Made by a program: the position numbers and the translations under genes. Positions 1 through 10,900 of a DNA stretch of 64,000 nucleotides are shown here, one piece after another. The stretch lies in NCBI GenBank assembly GCA_001839685.1, contig MLAK01000638.1, positions 90,297 to 154,296 on the forward strand, given 5' to 3'. Source of the DNA: Tritrichomonas foetus (lineage: Eukaryota > Parabasalia > Tritrichomonadida > Tritrichomonadidae). The notes beneath the pieces were generated by a model, which worked only from the letters and a program-made list of their open reading frames with translations, was not told where the DNA came from and ran no database searches. Positions within the stretch are counted from its first letter, which is position 1; each line of letters begins with the position of its first letter.

Positions 1-1686
1 AAATTCTCGTCTTCTTTTGGATTTTCTCACTCAGAAATATTTTCTAAATCAACTGATTTCTCGCAATCTGAATATTTTTCATTATCATCAATCTTTTCAA
101 TGTCTGAAATCTTTTCACATTCTGAGGGATTTTCTTCCAGTGAGAAATTCTCGTCTTCTTTTGGATTTTCTCACTCAGAAATATTTTCAAGATCTAATGA
201 CTTCTCTCAATCAAATGATTTTTCATTATCAAATATTTTCTCAGAATCAGAAGATTTTACGCAATCAAATTCATTCTCTCAATCTAATGACTTTTCTATA
301 TCCGAAGTTTTCACATATTCATATAAATTCTCATCATCAGAAGAATTTTCTCATTCCCATTTATTCAGCAGTTCAAATTTATTTTCGCAATCAGAATATT
401 TTACCGAGTCAAAAGAGTTTACTTGTTCTCTTGATTTTACTGATTCTAATGGCTTTACTCGATCAGTGATATTTTCTAATTCTAACGACTTTTCTAATTC
501 GGAAATATTCACATTAACAAATGATTTCTCTAAATCCAATGTATTTAGTATCTCAATGGCATTTTCGAAATCTGAACCATTTGAACCAACCAATGAACTT
601 GATCCAACTGATGCTTTCAGCATCTCTTCAGAGTTCACGGGTTCATCAGATTTTTCCAAATCATATGATTTCTCTAGTTCACAACAATTTTCTTCATCAG
701 AAATATTTTCATATTCATCTGGTTTTTCAGAGTCGTCTTTCTTTACCAAATCAAATGATTTTACCAAGTCAACAGTTTTCTCAAATTCTAAAATATTTTC
801 TCAGTCAAAACTATTTACCGAATCATCAGTATTTTCCATCTCAGAAAACTTTAATCCATCACTAATGTTCTCAGATTCTAAGATATTTAGTATTTCTGAT
901 GTGTTTTCTTATTCTCATCAATTTAGTTCTTCAAACGATTTTAGTAGATCATCAACTTTTTCAAATTCACATATATTTTCTTCAAGCAGTGAATTTTCGA
1001 ATTCTCATAACTTTTCACAATCCACAGAATTCTCCCCATCAGCTGACTTTAGTTCCAGTGAACTATTTTCACAATCAAATAAATTCACACACTCCGAAAA
1101 ATTCACTGAGACAGAAGAATTTTCTAGGACTGATGATTTTACTACATCGTTTTTCTTTTCAAATTCTGATCAATTTACATCATCCAATAAATTTAAACCA
1201 ACAGGTGCTTTCAGTGCTTCTGACATCTTTTCAGAAACAGCAATATTTTCCTCAACCAATGATTTCTCACAATCGACTGAATTTTCCACCTCTTACGCAT
1301 TTTCACCATCCACAGATTTCGAACCAACAGACTTCTTTGGACTTTCACCTAGCAATAGTTTCTCACCTTCAGTCGAAAGAATTTTTATTAATGTTGATAA
1401 AGAAAATAAAGATTCTGAATCAAATCTTGGTATGATCGTTGGAATTGTTGCTGCAATCGCTGCAGCTGTATTAATAATGGGAATATTATTTATTGTCAAA
1501 TATAGAAACTCTAAGAAACTTGAGTCTGATTCTAGCGTTGAAATCCCAGCTACATATATTACAAATAATGATTCTTTATCATTTTTGTCCAACGAAAATC
1601 CATTATATTCTGAAAAAATCCTCTATGATGATGATCCATTTAATGAAGATTTCGATGAATATATTGTAAATTCTTTTGTTATGTAA
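1..1686 (+). CDS. Hexapeptide-repeat type I surface membrane protein, 5'-truncated by window edge
   Basis: The frame is open from base 1, so the true start lies upstream. About 450 residues are a tandem hexapeptide, Phe-[Ser/Thr]-x-[Ser/Thr]-x-x, repeated over 70 times. A short spacer, one strongly hydrophobic segment (about 23 residues, nt 1430-1500) and a basic stop-transfer (KYRNSKK) follow. The tail of about 55 residues is acidic and contains NPLY and DPF. NPxY and DPF are known clathrin-adaptor binding motifs, and trichomonad BspA-type surface proteins also carry NPxY tails. I infer an exposed repeat stalk or adhesin that is recycled by endocytosis. No ligand-binding domain is visible, but the N-terminus is missing. 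Bases 1-44 recur exactly at 145-188, eight repeats away, which points to growth by unequal exchange. The function is not established. Confidence 0.8.
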   Translation, partial: KFSSSFGFSHSEIFSKSTDFSQSEYFSLSSIFSMSEIFSHSEGFSSSEKFSSSFGFSHSEIFSRSNDFSQSNDFSLSNIFSESEDFTQSNSFSQSNDFSISEVFTYSYKFSSSEEFSHSHLFSSSNLFSQSEYFTESKEFTCSLDFTDSNGFTRSVIFSNSNDFSNSEIFTLTNDFSKSNVFSISMAFSKSEPFEPTNELDPTDAFSISSEFTGSSDFSKSYDFSSSQQFSSSEIFSYSSGFSESSFFTKSNDFTKSTVFSNSKIFSQSKLFTESSVFSISENFNPSLMFSDSKIFSISDVFSYSHQFSSSNDFSRSSTFSNSHIFSSSSEFSNSHNFSQSTEFSPSADFSSSELFSQSNKFTHSEKFTETEEFSRTDDFTTSFFFSNSDQFTSSNKFKPTGAFSASDIFSETAIFSSTNDFSQSTEFSTSYAFSPSTDFEPTDFFGLSPSNSFSPSVERIFINVDKENKDSESNLGMIVGIVAAIAAAVLIMGILFIVKYRNSKKLESDSSVEIPATYITNNDSLSFLSNENPLYSEKILYDDDPFNEDFDEYIVNSFVM

Positions 1687-2505
1687 ATTTTTTTAGTTTC
1701 AACATTTTTTCTCTTTTTCTTTTTAACAACTATTTTCAACAATTCTGTATGATATTTAATATGATGCGATTTTTTCTTGAGAAATAAATATAGCGTCATT
1801 ATTTTTTAAAGTCATTTTTGTCGTCATTCACAATCATTCCGATAATTCTGATATAATTTCAGAGATCTCACAGAAATAAAATTCTGTAGAATTTAGTTTG
1901 TGAAAAGAAGCTGAGCACAATATTGTTGAGATATTGCATGATGTAGAAAATGTTAGATAATGCTCATGTTATGCAAAAGAATTAAATTAAGTCAACTATG
2001 AAAAGATAATTAATTGTATTGAAAGGAATATTTTTCCATATTTCCACAAGTTTGGTTTTTGTGTTATTCAATTGATGTTAATGTATATTCCTGGAGAATT
2101 AGCTGATATTTTTCCAAGTGCTATTGGAAAATAAGCTTCTTCAATTTTCTTTTTGAGTGATTGTCTGAATTGTATTAGACTAAGAACGCTTTGTGTTTCA
2201 ATAAAAATTTGCATTTCAGGAGTGACTGTTTTCGGTTAACCATCGATTGTTTGTCCTGGTAGCATTTTTGTTTCTTGGAAAATCGTTATTGCATCACTCA
2301 AACTGATGGTGATTTTTGTTTTGTTCACTTAATCTCGAAAAGAAATATAATATTGCATGCCGAAAATGCTAGTCATTCAAAACGAAATTTATTTTAATTT
2401 ACATCTTTCCTGGATTATTCAATGAATCATTTCTTTAAACTTTAAGAAGAAATAAAATCCTGAAATCTATTCATTGATTCCAAGTTTTTATGAATTTTTA
2501 TTGAT
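1687..2505. other. Intergenic, with a possible gene relic on the minus strand
   Basis: Mostly AT-rich. On the minus strand, about 2325 down to 2072, a frame of about 85 codons reads like protein (it ends ...GKISANSPGIYININ) but has an internal stop and no ATG. I read it as a possible decayed coding fragment of unknown family. Nothing else is recognisable. Confidence 0.3.
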
Positions 2506-4068
2506 TTATTCGTCATCAGGTTTTTTGTAATTCTTTCTTGGGAAGAATAACCTTCTCTTAAAGACATCCTTTTCAAATTCTCTCACTTCAATGTCTTCAC
2601 CTTCAATTGATTCATCTTGAAGTGCTCTTAGTGCCTTTCTCTTATCATCTTCATCTCTTAAAGAAACAACAGTGACTTCAAAATTATGTTGCTTTCCTTT
2701 TTCTTTTGGAAAACAGTGCATGAATCTGATTCCATCAATTCCATTACTTTCAAGCAAGAAAATCACTTTTTCAACAGTTACGTCTGTTGTTTTCTCGATA
2801 AATATGGAATTATTCTTCATGTAATTCACACACATTCGCTTGTAAATATTTTGGCGAGTGAAATGTCCACCATGATAAGGAATATAACCGAAAGGAAGAA
2901 AAGATCCAATCATATCTCGATCTTCATTATTTAATTCTTGTTCAGCTTGTTCAACATCGTTGAGTTTAGATGTATTAAATTGAACAATTGCCCACCAAGT
3001 ACTTTTTTCTTCCTCGGGACAAATTTTAACAGAAACAGGACGGATTTTAGAAGGGAAATATTCAATAATTTCTTGTTCAGTAGTTTCAGGAGGTAGGTTA
3101 AACATCCATAATTTCGTTCTTATAAATGAAACCTCGTAATCTTTGTCATAAATAGCACGAAGTCCATCTTTATGATTAAAGAAAATCACATTTGCTGAAC
3201 ATTTACCAGAATCCTCGCGATACAAGCGTAAATGATAAATCGGTCCATACTTTTCCTCCAATTCAACACGAAGCTCATGTCTATCAAGAGGTGAAAGATC
3301 AAGATTAGCAATATTAATTTCGGTCTTTTTCGCTTGATCAAAAATGTCATCATTGATCATCGGTTTTACATTTAAAAGAGTATCTTTTATTAAAAAGTCT
3401 TGAAATTCATTCAGGAAAGCGTCTGCTTTTTCTTGATCTTCAAATTCAAAGGCGTACCGACGATCATGGTCATGATTCAAATCACGTCTAATTTGAACAA
3501 TACCATCAGCATTTCGATTGAAATATTTTGACACATTATCATCAGAAATAGTGTCAGAAATGTCTTCAACATAAACTGCTGGAATTTCATCTAGATTAAA
3601 TGCAATATCAACATCAAATAAACGTAAAAGTGGAATTAATGAATGCCACGTTCGCTCTTCTGTTGTAATTTTACAATAGAAGCAATGCATTTCCGCTTTG
3701 ACTCGAGCAAGTCCATAAACAAGCTGCAGAAAGTCATCAATGATGCTTTCTGAAATATGCCAAGCATAGAACACAACTGTGTCTTTTTGGCTATCTTTAT
3801 CCTTGGTGCCAAATGAATTATCAAAATTACAATGCATCACTTGGGAAGGACTTACATGGATTTTATTCTCTTTTTTAAGAATAGGAATGACATCATCTAC
3901 AAGTAATGGTGTCTTTGTATAGAAACATAAATAATTATCATCATTAAATTTAAAAACATTTGTTGAATGAAATGCAAAAGATATATTTACTCTTGCACCT
4001 TCTTTGAGATTAATGCCTTGGATCAAAAATATTTTCGATCCGTTTGATCTATAATGCTTTGGAAGCAT
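2506..4068 (-). CDS. Multi-RRM RNA-binding-like protein
   Basis: This is a 520-residue protein with an ATG start. A TCACTTTT Inr box lies 10 nt upstream, which supports the start. At least two segments have the beta-alpha-beta-beta-alpha-beta pattern of RNA recognition motifs: about residues 248-315 (starting TEINIANLDLS) and 318-400 (RTKLWMFNLPPETTEQE). Less certain RRM-like units lie around 170-235 and 415-500. The RNP1/RNP2 aromatic positions are poorly kept, so the domains are divergent and some may bind protein instead of RNA. The C-terminus is basic (KRRLFFPRKNYKK). Likely role: an RNA-binding or mRNA-processing factor. The specific orthologue is not recognised. Calling it an RRM family member is inference from motif shape. 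Confidence 0.7.
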   Translation of the reverse strand: MLPKHYRSNGSKIFLIQGINLKEGARVNISFAFHSTNVFKFNDDNYLCFYTKTPLLVDDVIPILKKENKIHVSPSQVMHCNFDNSFGTKDKDSQKDTVVFYAWHISESIIDDFLQLVYGLARVKAEMHCFYCKITTEERTWHSLIPLLRLFDVDIAFNLDEIPAVYVEDISDTISDDNVSKYFNRNADGIVQIRRDLNHDHDRRYAFEFEDQEKADAFLNEFQDFLIKDTLLNVKPMINDDIFDQAKKTEINIANLDLSPLDRHELRVELEEKYGPIYHLRLYREDSGKCSANVIFFNHKDGLRAIYDKDYEVSFIRTKLWMFNLPPETTEQEIIEYFPSKIRPVSVKICPEEEKSTWWAIVQFNTSKLNDVEQAEQELNNEDRDMIGSFLPFGYIPYHGGHFTRQNIYKRMCVNYMKNNSIFIEKTTDVTVEKVIFLLESNGIDGIRFMHCFPKEKGKQHNFEVTVVSLRDEDDKRKALRALQDESIEGEDIEVREFEKDVFKRRLFFPRKNYKKPDDE

Positions 4069-4072
4069 TGGT

Positions 4073-4080
4073 AAAAGTGA
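4073..4080 (-). promoter_or_regulatory. Inr-type initiator of the RRM gene
   Basis: On the minus strand this reads TCACTTTT, matching the trichomonad initiator consensus TCA(+1)Y(T/A). Start at the A would give a 10-nt leader before the ATG at 4068, typical of trichomonad mRNAs. Confidence 0.55.
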
Positions 4081-5738
4081 TAGACGTCAAAAAATTGACC
4101 ATAACTGTTCTATTGGCATCTTTTTTTCCAATAGAAATTTTTATGGCGAGAACTTTTTTGAACTGTTTTTAGGATTTGAATATTTCGAAAAGGGAAAATC
4201 AGAAACAGTACTACCTGATATGTAGAAACTGTGATACAATTTCCCAACATTTTCTTCAACTAATATTAATTGTTTTGACTATATCACATAAAATATATTT
4301 CAAAACATTAATACCTCTATTCATTGAATTCATCATTATCAATTATGTTAATTTCATTATATATTTTAGTATATAGATATATTTCTTCATTGATATTGCG
4401 TGGTACTCTATCTAACCGCAAATTTCACTCGAGTCAATAATATTGGACATCATTATGAATAAACTTAATAAAAAGAAAAATTTACTTTAGATTGAAAAAT
4501 ACTTTATATTTTTTTGTATTGGATCGAATCAAAGTCATTTATCTTAATAAAAGAAAAAAAAAACATTTTTATATTAATACATTGTATCGAGATGAAATTA
4601 TAAACAAATCAAAAGAAGTTAACATAAATATGAATGGATATAATAGTGACATGAATGAGAAAATTATAATTTTTCACAAAAGCAAATTCTGAGTTTAAAT
4701 GGAAATCATTTAACAAATGAAAAACTGAATCAGTGAAACACAATTATTGATCACTCATTTCTTCAATTTTTGAATCAATTTTGCATCGTTTCACAAACCA
4801 CACAACAGTATTTCTGGTTACTGTTTCGTAATTGAGTTCATGAAAACGATTGTAGAAAAGGATGATTATCTTAAATCAAATCAAAAATGATTCAAAAAAT
4901 AATCATTGATGATTTATTAACCGTTTCACAAATTTCAGAGAAAATAAAATCGATTATTATTCAATCTGAACTTTAAAATGTTTTACTCACACAATAATTG
5001 ATTCAACTTTCAACGAAGTGAAACTCGGTGTAAATTCTGATCATAAAAATATAAAATTTTTCGTTTTTCTTATCATGTTTTTTCCACTGTATGAAGGCTT
5101 CTATTTTAATAGCGTTACAACAATTGATGATCAATCAGATACGGTTTCTGATGATTGTGAATTGAGCAACAACAACAAATTGTTCATTAATAACTGTAAA
5201 TGTATTCCAAATACATCATCTCCATTTACAGATAATTCTCAACTTACTAACTTATGCATGTTTTTGTTTACTGTTTTTTGTTTCTCGGCTGTCTCACTTG
5301 GAGTTAAATATTTTCTCATGATTGAAGCAGAAGATGGATTTTTTCAATTTTCAAATATACTTAAGCTCAAACCCTTATTGACTTACAGGAAATAGTTTTT
5401 ATTGTGATCACTTATTTGTTTCTCTTAATTTATTCATGAATAAACATTATGCCATGTATTAAGTCTTTTTTGTTATAGATATTTTAATATTTAAAAAATG
5501 TACGTAAACAAAAGAAATAAATAAAGAAATAATATGTTTTGAGATTGCCTAAAAATCATTATTATTTTTGTATTTTTTAAAAATCGCACATTAAAATAAG
5601 TGTAATCATAAAACTACACTCATGATAAATAAAATATATTAACGCACAAAATTACATTTACATTTCAGGACTCTCGGATATTTGCTGATTCTTAACTGTT
5701 GCAGATTCTTCTTCCTTGTTGTCTGTGTTTTAGTTTTC
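4081..5738. other. Intergenic, with one weak small ORF
   Basis: AT-rich DNA without a convincing gene. A frame with ATG at 5075 and stop at 5395 (106 codons) encodes one hydrophobic segment (LCMFLFTVFCFSAVSLGVKY) and could be a small membrane protein. Upstream codons in the same frame lack an ATG, and no promoter element is evident. Near 4108-4137 a 9-bp inverted repeat (ttctattgg/ccaatagaa) brackets a T run. Confidence 0.3.
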
Positions 5739-7487
5739 TTAAATGGATTGTTGAGTGTTATTTGGCTGTTGAGAAATATTGTGGTTTTCTTCATAATCAT
5801 TTTTTTCGTCACTGTTTGATACTTCGTGATTTATGCTTGAGATTAGAGATTTTGCTTTATTTTTGTCAAACGTTGTTTCATTTTCACAGCTTTTCATTTC
5901 AAAGGATTCATTTTTTATTTCTTCACAGTTTTCGTGGCCTAACTCATTGATTCCAGGAGCATCACATGACAAATTTTTGGATTCAATAAGAGAATCATCA
6001 TTATATTGATTGTTGGTTTCATTGTTTATAACTTCATTAAATACATTTTGATCTGCTTCTTTATAAGGCTCGAAATTGTTATCATCATTTACAGTTTCAT
6101 TTTTCGCATCATTTTCATTTGTGTTGATTTCATGATTCGTCAAATTATTATTGTTGATTTCATGATTCGTAATATCATTATTGTTGATTTCATGATTCGT
6201 AATATCATTATTGTTAATTTCGTTATTCGTAATATCATTATTGTTAATTTCGTTATTCGTAATATCATTATTGTTGATTTCGTTATTCGTAATATCATTA
6301 TTGTTGATTTCGTTATTCGTAATATCATTATTGTTAATTTCGTTATTCGTCATATCATTATTGTCGATTTCATTATTAAGAGTTTCAGTATTTGTAATTT
6401 CATTGTTGCTAATTTCAGTGTTAGTGGTTTCAGGAGCACTAGTTGTGTTGCTTGATTCAGTTTCCTTTTTCTTGATGATAATGCTTCCTTTGCGTTTTCC
6501 ATTTGGTGGTTCCATTTCGACAAGAACAGCCATTCCGTCGGGGAAAGTTGTGCATCCCTTGTCGTGGTGTGGCCCATCAATATCTTGTTTGGGGAAAGCC
6601 ATTCCATAATCTGGAACAAAGTTCAGATTGAGGGAGATTCGAAATATTTCTTTCTGCTTTGTTGTAATTTTTCCAAACACTCTTTGAATCTTATATACCT
6701 TTATTGTAAAATCATCTTCGACTGTCAAATTTATGTCAAATTTTGTTTCTCTTGTTGATCTTAGTGTCATTTGTTTGTCTGTCCATGTTGAATTGTAAAT
6801 GACATCATAATTGGAATCAAAAACCATTAAAACAAGATATGCTTCAGGCTTCTTCAAAACCTTCTTGAGAGTTATTGATTGAATTTTTCTTGTGATTTTT
6901 GGTGGAATTGTGTAAATTGATTTTCCTTGACTTATCATTTTCTGTTTATATTCATATGAATAATAAACGGCTCGTTTTTGAGATGGGTGATGAACGCCTT
7001 TTTCTTTGTAGCTTCTTTCTTTGGCAAAAAGTGTCAGAGCTTCAATTGGATTCTGGCAGATTCCCTGGAAAAGGAAAAAAGATGCAATAACCGTGCCAGT
7101 TCGTCCATGTCCTGCCATGCAATGAACGACGAGGACGTGCTCGTTGTCGCTGTGGTAAACTTCATCCATTTTTGCAAGGACTTTGAGTAGAAGCGAAAAA
7201 GGAGGCGCGTGGTGGTCTGGAAATGGAAAATTTAAAACATTATCGTGGAAAATCGACGTATCGTAGTTTCGCTCCGAAAGATTGAATACTGTATAATGGC
7301 CATGATGTTTTGAATCAAGAAGAGCAGAAACTTCTTTGCCTGAATTTCGATACCAAGATTCAATGCCTGACGACGGTAAACCCATGGCAATGATTCTGGG
7401 AGTAATATATGTAAGATCGAGGTCAATTCTGTTATCAATATATCGCTTATTTGTTCCTGAGACTCGATGACGAATTAATTTCGTCAT
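5739..7487 (-). CDS. PTEN-type phosphoinositide phosphatase with C2-like domain and Asn-rich repeat tail
   Basis: From the ATG at 7487 the protein has 582 residues. This start aligns with the PTEN N-terminus, whereas the longer frame upstream has no ATG. Residues 1-180 are the phosphatase domain: an N-terminal basic segment, LDLTYITPRIIAMGLP, WPD-loop Asp91-His92, and the P-loop H122-C-M-A-G-H-G-R129-T-G with catalytic Cys123 and Arg129. A PSQ motif with Gln170 follows. Residues about 195-330 fit a C2 domain. The tail (about 376-455) is a decapeptide repeat rich in Asn, Asp, Glu, Ile and Thr, followed by acidic, low-complexity sequence. Known family role: dephosphorylation of PI(3,4,5)P3 at the 3 position. 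The two P-loop lysines of PTEN are Met and His here, and the TI-loop Thr-Ile is His-His, so substrate preference may differ. Confidence 0.9.
   Translation of the reverse strand: MTKLIRHRVSGTNKRYIDNRIDLDLTYITPRIIAMGLPSSGIESWYRNSGKEVSALLDSKHHGHYTVFNLSERNYDTSIFHDNVLNFPFPDHHAPPFSLLLKVLAKMDEVYHSDNEHVLVVHCMAGHGRTGTVIASFFLFQGICQNPIEALTLFAKERSYKEKGVHHPSQKRAVYYSYEYKQKMISQGKSIYTIPPKITRKIQSITLKKVLKKPEAYLVLMVFDSNYDVIYNSTWTDKQMTLRSTRETKFDINLTVEDDFTIKVYKIQRVFGKITTKQKEIFRISLNLNFVPDYGMAFPKQDIDGPHHDKGCTTFPDGMAVLVEMEPPNGKRKGSIIIKKKETESSNTTSAPETTNTEISNNEITNTETLNNEIDNNDMTNNEINNNDITNNEINNNDITNNEINNNDITNNEINNNDITNNEINNNDITNHEINNNDITNHEINNNNLTNHEINTNENDAKNETVNDDNNFEPYKEADQNVFNEVINNETNNQYNDDSLIESKNLSCDAPGINELGHENCEEIKNESFEMKSCENETTFDKNKAKSLISSINHEVSNSDEKNDYEENHNISQQPNNTQQSI
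6121..6360 (-). repeat. 30-bp minisatellite inside the PTEN-like gene, 8 units
   Basis: Eight near-identical 30-bp units in register (for example 6151-6180 and 6181-6210 are identical), with degenerate copies on each side. Each unit encodes ten residues of the NNEINNNDIT type, so copy number can change without a frameshift. Confidence 0.95.
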
Positions 7488-7966
7488 GAAGTCAATGAAA
7501 TATTTTCTTTTTTTTATTCGGGAAGGTGAATTTGAAGGTGAATGTTTCAAATGTGTAAAAAGATCTTCCCTCAATTGTAATCATCATTATTCAATTTTAA
7601 ATGAAGAGATTTTCACAATATATGAATTTGAATATGGATCAAGAAATTCAATTTTCAAAGAAATTTTCTCGAGATTTTCTTATTCAGTATGATGATTAAT
7701 ATGATCTACGATAATCATGAATTATTATTAAATGATGATTTATCACAATATTTCAATGTCATATTCAAAAAGTAGAAATCTTCGTTTTCATTTGTATTCT
7801 GTTTAGAACTTTGTTTCATATCTACAATTCAATCTAAAATAATCGATTTTTCGGACTTTTTAAGTAGATACGTGGTCTCTTTTTAACCATATATCTTTTG
7901 AAAAAATATGAGAAATACTCGTTTTTTAAATAGAATAAAGCGGAAAATTTTATCTAAATTTCGCGA
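7488..7966. other. Intergenic between divergent genes
   Basis: About 480 bp of AT-rich DNA between the starts of the PTEN-like gene (minus) and the coiled-coil gene (plus), so it must hold both promoters. No other element is recognised. Confidence 0.6.
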
Positions 7967-10900
7967 ATGTTTGGCGAGGATGGAGATCGGCTTGCTGCCC
8001 TCCGTGCTCAACAGCGGCAGCAGTATGCTGACGAACTCCGCCGACAGATTCAAGAAAAGCAACAAGCAAAAACCCGCCAATTCCAAAATACCAATACGAA
8101 CCACGATTCGCCGACTTTAATGAACAATCGAGCTGATTCAAATTTTACTGGTCCGGGAAACAGCGCAAACTATCGAAATGAGACGTCAAATCAAGACTTT
8201 GTTCGACCTCCATCAGCAGATCAACTCAGCCAAAATCCAAGACGACTCAATTTTCAAAGTAACTATAATTCGAATAATTCATCCTATCAAAATCCAATGA
8301 ATTTTCCAAGCAATAATCAATCCAATAATTTCGCCAATAATAATTTCAACAGTAATTATGGTGGACATAGTAATAACTTCGGGAACAACCTGCCGTCGAT
8401 TTCGTCGATCCCTCCTTTGACTGTTTCTGTTGCTCCTGCTACGAATTTTAATGCATTACCACAAAGAACATCCCCAATGAGGGCAATCAATGCAGATATA
8501 TCAAGTTTTCCAGGAAGAATTGATGGTTTGGAATCACAGCTGTATGAATTGAGAGATCTACTTTCTATGAGACAAGAAAAAAATAATGATTTTAATGAAG
8601 CAATTTTTCCCTCAGTTAATCGCGAAATTTCTGAACTTAGAAGTGCAATTGAAAGAACATCAAATCAATACATCCCACAATTAATCCAGCCTGTACGAGG
8701 GGGCGTTAAAGAGAATCGAAATAATATTGAAAGCTTTATTCAAAATTCAAGGGATATTTCGCAGACGATAAATTCAGCTTTTTCTGAAGTTAATACTCGA
8801 ATAAATTCTTTTGAGCCAACTTTTAATGATCTTCAAGAACACTCAAAAACATCATTTGTTCAAGTAAGAAATGATATTAATCGTAATCAAACAGCCACAG
8901 ACAATTCACTGGGAAAAATAAATCATATTGAGTTCAGACATGGAAATATTCTTGATCAGCTTTCATCACAAAATGAAGAATTCAATCAAATAGATCAAGT
9001 GATATCTACTAACTTTGAAAATATGCAAAAATCAGTGAATGAATTTACATCACAAGTATCCGACCAATTAGCAAGTGAAATTCGAAACGAAGGAGCATCA
9101 CGGCAAAATGTTATCACAACACTTCAAAGTCAAATATCAGAAGTTAATGAGAGGGCTAAAAGTGCAATAACTAGATTAACACAAAATGTTAGTCAACTCA
9201 ATTTTAACGAATTGCTAAATAATATTACCACACAAATATCATCATCAATAAACACCACACAAAATGAAACTGATTTTAGTGTAACTGATTTAAGTAATCG
9301 TCTTGATTCTTTTCTTGCCGAAGTTGAAGATAATTTTGGTGCCATCCAAAATGAAACTGTGTCAACAATAGAAGCTATTAAATCAAATCATATTGGATCA
9401 ATGGAAGAAATTGAAAAAGCTTTAGAAGTTGAATCACATATCCGACAAAAAAATGCATCTGAAATTCTTTCCAAGTACGCCACGTTTTCTGATCTCATTG
9501 CGAATGAAGAAAAAATTCAAATGGAAGACTGTCATTCAATTTTCTCTGAAATGGCAAAAAGAACTTCAATGATTATTAGTGATCAAATCACACCGATGTA
9601 TCGTGAAGTACACGCGAATGCTGTTTTGGCCAGTCATATTGAAGAAACTGAAGCTCGAATTGGTAAACTTGAAGCTGCATTAAATGATGCCAATTCAAAT
9701 CTCGGAGCAAAAATTGCTGCATTCAATCAAATGTTGAAAAGTCAAATAAAAGAATTTTCTGAAGAAAAATTGACAATCGATAAACAATTTGACGAAATGG
9801 AAAAGAGACTTGAAGAAATAGAAGGTAATAAATCTCTTGATTCAAATGTCAATAGTTTAATTGGAAATATTAATAATAATATTAATGCTATTTTGGACAG
9901 CAATAATCACAGAATCTCACAAATAACCCGTACAGAAATTCATGAAGTTCAAAAAGCAATAGAAGATGAACTCGATCATAAATTATCATCAATTGAAAAT
10001 GAATTAGCTCAAATTATCAACCAAATCGCTGCAATTCAAGGAATTGATAACAACAATAATTATGTGCAAAATGAAAATAGTCATCAAAATGATGAAAGAA
10101 CTGAAGGGTCATTGTTACTTGAATCTCTTGTAAATGGGACAGGCGATCGTACTATTAGTGAATCTAAAGATAGTTTATTCCTCACCAAAAATAAAACCTT
10201 ACAAAACGATAGTGAAGCTTTCCAAAGCGAAAAACAAGATCTTCATGAAAATGATGAAACTGGAAATGAAGAAGAAGATTACTCAAGATTAAATGCAAAA
10301 CCAGAATTTGAATTTACCCAAAAAATTCATTTCAGTCCACCTCCAGAATTGGCTGAAGAAGAACCTCCTCCTACAACTTCACCGAGAATCACTAAGGTTA
10401 GATTTGATACACCAACTGATAAATCGCGGACTTCCAATGTAACAGACGAAAATGTAAAAATAAACGATATAGAAAGACAAAAAGGATTTTCATCATCAAC
10501 TCCACATTTGTACAATAATGAAGAAAAAAGCTCATCACAGTACCAAGTGGATACTTCATTTTCTGCTGATTCCATTAAAAAAGGTATTGCTAATTCCATT
10601 TCACCACATTCTCAAAATTCATGTAAACCTGATTCCACTGTAAATTCATCTTCATCGCTTCATGATGAAGAACTTCTTAATGCAGCTGAACCAATTACAT
10701 TTAGTCACACTGATGAAGTGAAACAATTTCTCGCTGGAAAAGAATCTCTTTTTACTCATGAAGAAGACTCTCAAAGAGATCAACAAATCACATCGCAGAA
10801 TGATGGAAAACCTATTCTTGGAGAAGATAATAATAATTATCAAGATGATAATAAAACATTCACGACGAGTATTAATCCTGGTGATTTATCATCATTAGAT

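Noticed and set aside
17..865. Long frames in the other phases of the hexapeptide gene
   Set aside because: Repeat-driven shadows of the real frame; several begin at TTG, not ATG.
6006..6609. Plus-strand frames of hydrophobic repeats opposite the PTEN tail
   Set aside because: Products of the 30-bp repeat, which lacks stops in several frames; the minus strand carries the PTEN homology.
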